A DNA stretch of 7,911 bases from Gammaproteobacteria bacterium (GTDB taxonomy: Bacteria > Pseudomonadota > Gammaproteobacteria > JALTLT01): contig JALTLT010000038.1 of assembly GCA_027001815.1 (NCBI GenBank), positions 1-7,911 of the forward strand. The letters are read 5' to 3'. Of the stretch, positions 4,424 through 7,911 are shown in pieces (position 1 is the first letter of the stretch; every line of letters begins with the position of its first letter). Under the pieces are notes generated by a model. It was not told where the DNA came from. It did no database searches and saw only the letters and a program-made list of their open reading frames with translations. Position numbers and translations under genes: made by a program.

Positions 4424-6945
4424 CCGAAGCCATCAAGCGCGCCCGTTCGAAACTCAACAGGCTCACGGATTCCCTTTTCGCCGGTGATGCGCTTCCCCCC
4501 TCTCGGCGCAGCCTCCGCCGCTACTTCGCGCATCACCGGCTCTCTGATCTGCTCCCGTGGGAGTACTGGGATCCCAACACCGGACTCTTCCACAACGCCG
4601 ACTCCATCGGCATCGCACTGGAGTGCGTGCCGGCCACCACCCTCACCGAGGAGAACACCCGGACGCTGGCCGGCATCTTTACCCAGTCCCTGCCCGACGG
4701 CACAGGTTTCCAGTTCACACTCTGGGCCTCACCCACTGTCATGCCGGCACTCACCGAATGGGCACGCGCCCGCACCGGCTCAAAGCCCGACGGCGATCCC
4801 AGCTCCCACGCCTCGCGCCGCGAGGGGGTCTTCGCCGCACTCGCCCGGCGCCGCGTGGGATACCTCGCCACAGGCAGCCACCGCTCGCTGCTGCCAGACC
4901 AGCCCATGCTGGTCCGCGACTACCGCCTGGTCATCTCGGTGAGCCTCCCAAAACCCTCCGAGGACGAGTCGGTGATGGCCATCGAAACGGCACGCCAACT
5001 TGCCAAGAGCCTGCTCGGCACCCTACAGGCCGTCGGCATCCAGGCCCGCGAAATGACCGCGGACGATTTCGTGGACTTCGTGGAGGACATCCTCAACCCC
5101 CGCAATCCCCACGACCCGAAGCGCGAAACCGTGGCCTGGGACGAGACCCGCCTGATACGCGACCAGGCCGTGCGTCCAGACACCGCCGTGCTCGTCGAGG
5201 CCGACCGCCTCGACATCAACGGCTTCGACGTGCAGTGCCTCTCGGTCAACACCTACCCCAAGCAATGGGCCGCCTGGAACATGGATGAATTGGTCGGCGA
5301 TTTTTTCCAGAACGTCCGGCGCTTCCCCTGCCCGTTCCTGCTCACCGCCAACGTCTTCATCCCCAACCAGGTCTCCGCCAAGCAGGTCGCAAAAGCCAAG
5401 AGCGCCCGCGCCACACAGGCCACACAGTCACCCCTCGCCCGCTACGTGCCCTCCTGGCACGACAAGAAAGCCGAGTGGGACTACGTGCTGCACAAGGTGG
5501 ACGAGGGCCACACCCTCTGCAAGGTCCAGCACCAGATGGTGCTCTTCTCGCCCCGCGGCGAGGGAACCGTCCAGGCCAACCAGGTGCGCGGACTGCTTCG
5601 CGCCAAGGGGTGGGACTTCGTGATCGACCGCTACATCCAGATCCACGCCCTGCTGGGCGCACTGCCCATGACCCTCTCCAAACCCTACTTCGACGACATG
5701 ACCCTCTTCCGGCGGCCGCGCACACTGCTCACCTGGACCGCCGCCAATCTCCTGCCTGTCGTGGCCGATTGGAAGGGCATGGGTTCGCCCCTCATGCAGC
5801 TCCTCTCGCGACGGGGACAGATCTTCCACTGGGACCCCTTCGCCAACGACGACGGCAACTACAACATCGCCGTCGCCGCACGCTCCGGCTCCGGCAAGTC
5901 GTTCTTCGTCCAGGAACTGGCCGTGAGCCTGCTCGCCACCGGCGGCCGCGCCTGGATCATCGACGCCGGGGAGTCGTACAAGTGGATCTGCAAACTCCTC
6001 CACGGCGAGTACATGGAGTTCTCGTCCAACTCCTCGATCTGCCTCAACCCCTTCACCCACATCACCGACTGGGCAGACGGCATCGCCATGCTCAAACCCC
6101 TGATGCTGCAGATGGCCTTCCCCAGCGGCCAATACACCCAGGCCCATGTCTCGATCCTGGAACAGGCCCTGAACGCCGTCTGGCACAAACACGGCACCGA
6201 GGGCTCCATCACCCGGGTCGCCGAACACCTGGAGCGCAGCGACGACTCCCGCGCCCGCGACATCGCCACCCATCTCTACCCCTACACGTCGGCCGGCATG
6301 CACGGCCGGTGGTTCGAAGGCCCCGCCAACATCCGCTTCGACAACCCCCTCATGGTCCTCGAACTCTCCGGCCTCAACAACAAGCCCGACCTGCAGGCCG
6401 TGGTCCTCATGCTCCTCATGATGCAGATCGCACAGAGCATGTATGCAGGGGACCGCTCCCATCGCAAGATCTGCATCATCGACGAGGCCTGGCGCCTGCT
6501 CGGCGCGGGCAACTCCGCCGCGTTCATCGAGGAGGGCTACCGCGTCGCCCGAAAGTACAACGGCTCCTTCTGCACCATCACCCAGGGCATCAACGACTAC
6601 TACAAGTCCGCTACCGCGCGCGCAGCGCTGGAAAACTCCGACTGGACCATCCTGTTGCGGCAAAAAGAAGAGTCGATCCAGAGTCTCAAGGAGGAGAAGC
6701 GCCTCGCCTTGTCCGGATTCAAGGAACGCGCGCTCGTCTCCCTGCGCACCGTCAACGGCGCCTACTCCGAGATGATGATCAACGGCCCCCAGGGATGGGC
6801 CGTGGGAAGGCTGACAGTGGACCCCTTCGCGGGAAAACTCTACTCCACCAAGGCGCAGGATTTCACCCACATCACCCGCATGATCGAGCAGGGCCTCTCC
6901 ATCGAGCAGGCGGTCTCGCGGCTCGCCGGTCTGGAGGAGACGTGA
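4417..6945 (+). CDS. traC: TraC, VirB4-class ATPase for pilus assembly
   Basis: TraC is the cytoplasmic, inner-membrane-associated ATPase that energises F-type pilus assembly and the conjugation channel. The product is 842 aa, close to F TraC (about 875). The N-terminal F-type TraC domain spans roughly residues 45-275 and begins with LLPWEYWDPNTGLFHN. The C-terminal VirB4/TraG-type P-loop domain spans about 450-830. The Walker A motif is A488-R-S-G-S-G-K494-S495; its first position is Ala where Gly is most common, which the general P-loop pattern allows. It is followed by a hydrophobic helix, then AWIIDAGESYKWICKLL. The Walker B motif is KICIIDEAWRLLG, with D689 and E690. A conserved ITQGINDYYKS segment follows, with Q723 as a likely sensor residue. 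No membrane helix is evident. Translation starts from a GGAGGAG site within the end of traV, and the stop is 1 nt before the trbI-like gene. The gene looks intact and functional. Confidence 0.95.
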   Translation: MVTEAIKRARSKLNRLTDSLFAGDALPPSRRSLRRYFAHHRLSDLLPWEYWDPNTGLFHNADSIGIALECVPATTLTEENTRTLAGIFTQSLPDGTGFQFTLWASPTVMPALTEWARARTGSKPDGDPSSHASRREGVFAALARRRVGYLATGSHRSLLPDQPMLVRDYRLVISVSLPKPSEDESVMAIETARQLAKSLLGTLQAVGIQAREMTADDFVDFVEDILNPRNPHDPKRETVAWDETRLIRDQAVRPDTAVLVEADRLDINGFDVQCLSVNTYPKQWAAWNMDELVGDFFQNVRRFPCPFLLTANVFIPNQVSAKQVAKAKSARATQATQSPLARYVPSWHDKKAEWDYVLHKVDEGHTLCKVQHQMVLFSPRGEGTVQANQVRGLLRAKGWDFVIDRYIQIHALLGALPMTLSKPYFDDMTLFRRPRTLLTWTAANLLPVVADWKGMGSPLMQLLSRRGQIFHWDPFANDDGNYNIAVAARSGSGKSFFVQELAVSLLATGGRAWIIDAGESYKWICKLLHGEYMEFSSNSSICLNPFTHITDWADGIAMLKPLMLQMAFPSGQYTQAHVSILEQALNAVWHKHGTEGSITRVAEHLERSDDSRARDIATHLYPYTSAGMHGRWFEGPANIRFDNPLMVLELSGLNNKPDLQAVVLMLLMMQIAQSMYAGDRSHRKICIIDEAWRLLGAGNSAAFIEEGYRVARKYNGSFCTITQGINDYYKSATARAALENSDWTILLRQKEESIQSLKEEKRLALSGFKERALVSLRTVNGAYSEMMINGPQGWAVGRLTVDPFAGKLYSTKAQDFTHITRMIEQGLSIEQAVSRLAGLEET

Positions 6946-6946
6946 G

Positions 6947-7285
6947 ATGGTCCGGCGCGCGCTGCTCGATCTCCTGTTCGGCGCCCTCGGGGCGGGGGTC
7001 GCCCTCGGCCTTGCCCTGCGCCTCGGACTGGTCAGCCCACAGGTCATGGCCGTCGTGGATCTCACCGCCCTGGTGGAGACCGAGACCCGACGACTCCTCG
7101 ATGACCCGAATGAATCCAACCGCCGCGACGCGGCGCGCCTCGCCGGCGAGCGGGTTCAGCAAGCCATCGAACAGACCCTCGCCGGACGGCGGGAAGTGGT
7201 GGTGCTCCGCGAGGCGGTGCTCACCCCGGACCGCCTCCCCGACCTCACACCCGAGGTGCGGCAGACGCTGGAGGCCTTTCAATGA
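6947..7285 (+). CDS. trbI: TrbI-like F-type conjugation inner-membrane protein (112 aa)
   Basis: F-type TrbI is a small inner-membrane protein, encoded next to traC, that influences pilus outgrowth and retraction. It is unrelated to the VirB10-like TrbI of P-type systems. The 112-aa product has one N-terminal membrane segment (about residues 8-30, LLFGALGAGVALGLALRLGL). The periplasmic part begins AVVDLTALVETETRRLL, continues through an amphipathic helix (ARLAGERVQQAIEQTL), and has a 'REVVVLREAVL' strand and a short C-terminal helix (LTPEVRQTLEAF). The pattern 'VVVD...; VI/VV-L.-AV' after a membrane anchor is that of the F-type TrbI family (F TrbI about 128 aa). GGAGGAG at 6933-6939 is 7 nt before the ATG. 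The stop overlaps the next start (ATGA at 7282-7285). Position between traC and the peptidase/traW supports the call. Confidence 0.82.
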   Translation: MVRRALLDLLFGALGAGVALGLALRLGLVSPQVMAVVDLTALVETETRRLLDDPNESNRRDAARLAGERVQQAIEQTLAGRREVVVLREAVLTPDRLPDLTPEVRQTLEAFQ

Positions 7286-7767
7286 AACCGCGCCGCAAGA
7301 TCCTCGACCGGCGGTTCTGGGTCCTCTCGATCTCGGGGCTGCTCTTCTGGATGGCGGTCTCCCACTTCTGGGTGCTGGGCATGAACCGCTCCGAAAGCCT
7401 CCCCTACCACCTGGTGGCGATCCACAAGGGGGAGATGCCCGAGCGGGGCGAACTGGTGGCCTTCTACCCCGGCGCCACCTCGTTCTATCCCGCCGGGGTG
7501 TGGTTCGTGAAATACCTCTCCGGCACCCCCGGAGACCGCGTGACACGCCGGGGAAACGTGGTGTACGTCAACGACCGCGAGGTGGCGCGCCTCAAGCCTG
7601 CGGCGAAAAACGGCATGCCGCTCTTCCCCGGCCCCACCGGGGTCATCCCGGAGGGGCACTACTTCGTCTCGACACCACACCCCGACGGGTTCGACTCGCG
7701 CTACGCGGAGATCGGCTTCGTGCCGCAGGAGAAGATCATCGGCAAGGCCTATGTCCTCATCAACTGA
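7282..7767 (+). CDS. trhF: S26-family conjugative signal peptidase (TraF/TrhF type)
   Basis: This is a membrane-bound serine/lysine signal peptidase of family S26, most like RP4 TraF and the TrhF proteins of IncH, IncA/C and SXT-type elements. In RP4 and IncH systems such enzymes mature the pilin and help join its ends into a ring. The 161-aa protein has one membrane helix (about residues 13-32), and the catalytic domain lies outside. The nucleophile motif is N35-x-S37-x-S39-L-P41, with S39 as catalytic serine. The general base is K77 in WFVKYLSGTPGD, a typical box D. A third conserved box is GHYFVSTPHPDGFDSRYAEIGFV, with the DSRY signature. All key residues are present. GGAGG at 7270-7274 is 7 nt from the ATG. 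It is unrelated to the thioredoxin-like TraF of the F plasmid, so the symbol is chosen to avoid confusion; 'traF' is also used for this family. It overlaps traW by 17 nt. Confidence 0.88.
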   Translation: MKPRRKILDRRFWVLSISGLLFWMAVSHFWVLGMNRSESLPYHLVAIHKGEMPERGELVAFYPGATSFYPAGVWFVKYLSGTPGDRVTRRGNVVYVNDREVARLKPAAKNGMPLFPGPTGVIPEGHYFVSTPHPDGFDSRYAEIGFVPQEKIIGKAYVLIN

Positions 7768-7911
7768 AAAAAGAGGGGCGAGTCTCGCCGCGGCCGCTCT
7801 GCTCGCCGCGCTGGGCTCCGCGCCCCTGCAGGCCTCGGAGATCCGGGTCATCGGCCAGACCTGGCCGGTGGCCGAACCCGACGTGATCGAGTGGATGAAG
7901 GCGAAGATGGC
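7751..7911 (+). CDS. traW: TraW, periplasmic F-type pilus assembly protein (3' partial)
   Basis: TraW is an exported protein needed for F-type pilus assembly; it works with TraU and TrbC. Only the first 53 codons are in the window. They encode a signal peptide with a short basic n-region (MSSSTEKRG), an Ala/Leu-rich core and an APLQA cleavage site. The mature N-terminus follows as SEIRVIGQTWPVAEPDVIEW, which carries the TraW pattern of 'lGv.G.ty.I.E.d.l.wi'. The ATG at 7751 is the only in-frame start giving a complete signal peptide. It overlaps the peptidase gene by 17 nt and has only a weak AAGG at 7744-7747, so expression probably relies on coupling to the upstream gene. The frame is open at the right edge. 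The order peptidase then traW is as in IncA/C- and SXT-like clusters, where traU and traN follow. Confidence 0.85.
   Translation, partial: MSSSTEKRGASLAAAALLAALGSAPLQASEIRVIGQTWPVAEPDVIEWMKAKM

Noticed and set aside
5428..7119. 563-aa open frame on the - strand opposite traC
   Set aside because: It lies antisense to the conserved ATPase domain of traC, and the translation is a Gly/Asp/Val/Glu-rich composition typical of antisense frames in GC-rich genes. It has no recognisable motif.
5475..7886. 803-aa open frame on the + strand overlapping traC, trbI, the peptidase gene and traW
   Set aside because: It crosses four convincing genes in another frame. Its product is Arg/Pro/His-rich low-complexity sequence, the usual shadow of high-GC coding DNA.

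Overview
The window is a stretch of a type-F (F plasmid-like, MPF_F) conjugation gene cluster, all on the + strand, from a high-GC proteobacterium. Both ends are cut inside genes. Third-position G/C bias, closely packed overlapping genes and strong purine-rich ribosome binding sites fit a gammaproteobacterial or betaproteobacterial conjugative plasmid or integrative conjugative element. No relaxase, replication or integration gene is present, so plasmid and ICE cannot be told apart, and the species cannot be named.

Layout: traK (5' end missing), traB, three accessory genes, traV, traC, a trbI-like gene, an S26 signal-peptidase gene (TraF/TrhF type) and the start of traW (3' end missing). TraK, TraB and TraV should form the envelope-spanning core channel. 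TraC is the VirB4-class ATPase that powers pilus assembly. TrbI is a small inner-membrane protein of the F-type apparatus. The S26 protease most likely processes pilin. TraW is a periplasmic pilus-assembly factor. Nearly every junction is an overlap: traK/traB 8 nt, traB/next gene 1 nt, orf117/orf115 4 nt, traV/traC 7 nt, trbI/peptidase 4 nt, peptidase/traW 17 nt. This points to one polycistronic, translationally coupled unit. I see no internal promoter or terminator and no intergenic region longer than 17 nt.

The unusual part is 2090-3950, between traB and traV. It holds (i) a 117-aa membrane-anchored or secreted protein that looks like only the N-terminal dimerisation domain of the disulfide isomerase DsbC, with no cysteine at all; (ii) a 115-aa protein with the terminal signatures of DUF551; and (iii) a 381-aa secreted protein of no family I recognise, with two cysteines and a Lys/Pro-repeat tail. 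Base composition drops sharply in part of this block, and the only real gap in the operon (17 nt, with a strong ribosome binding site) lies inside it. It is the best candidate here for an undescribed accessory module.
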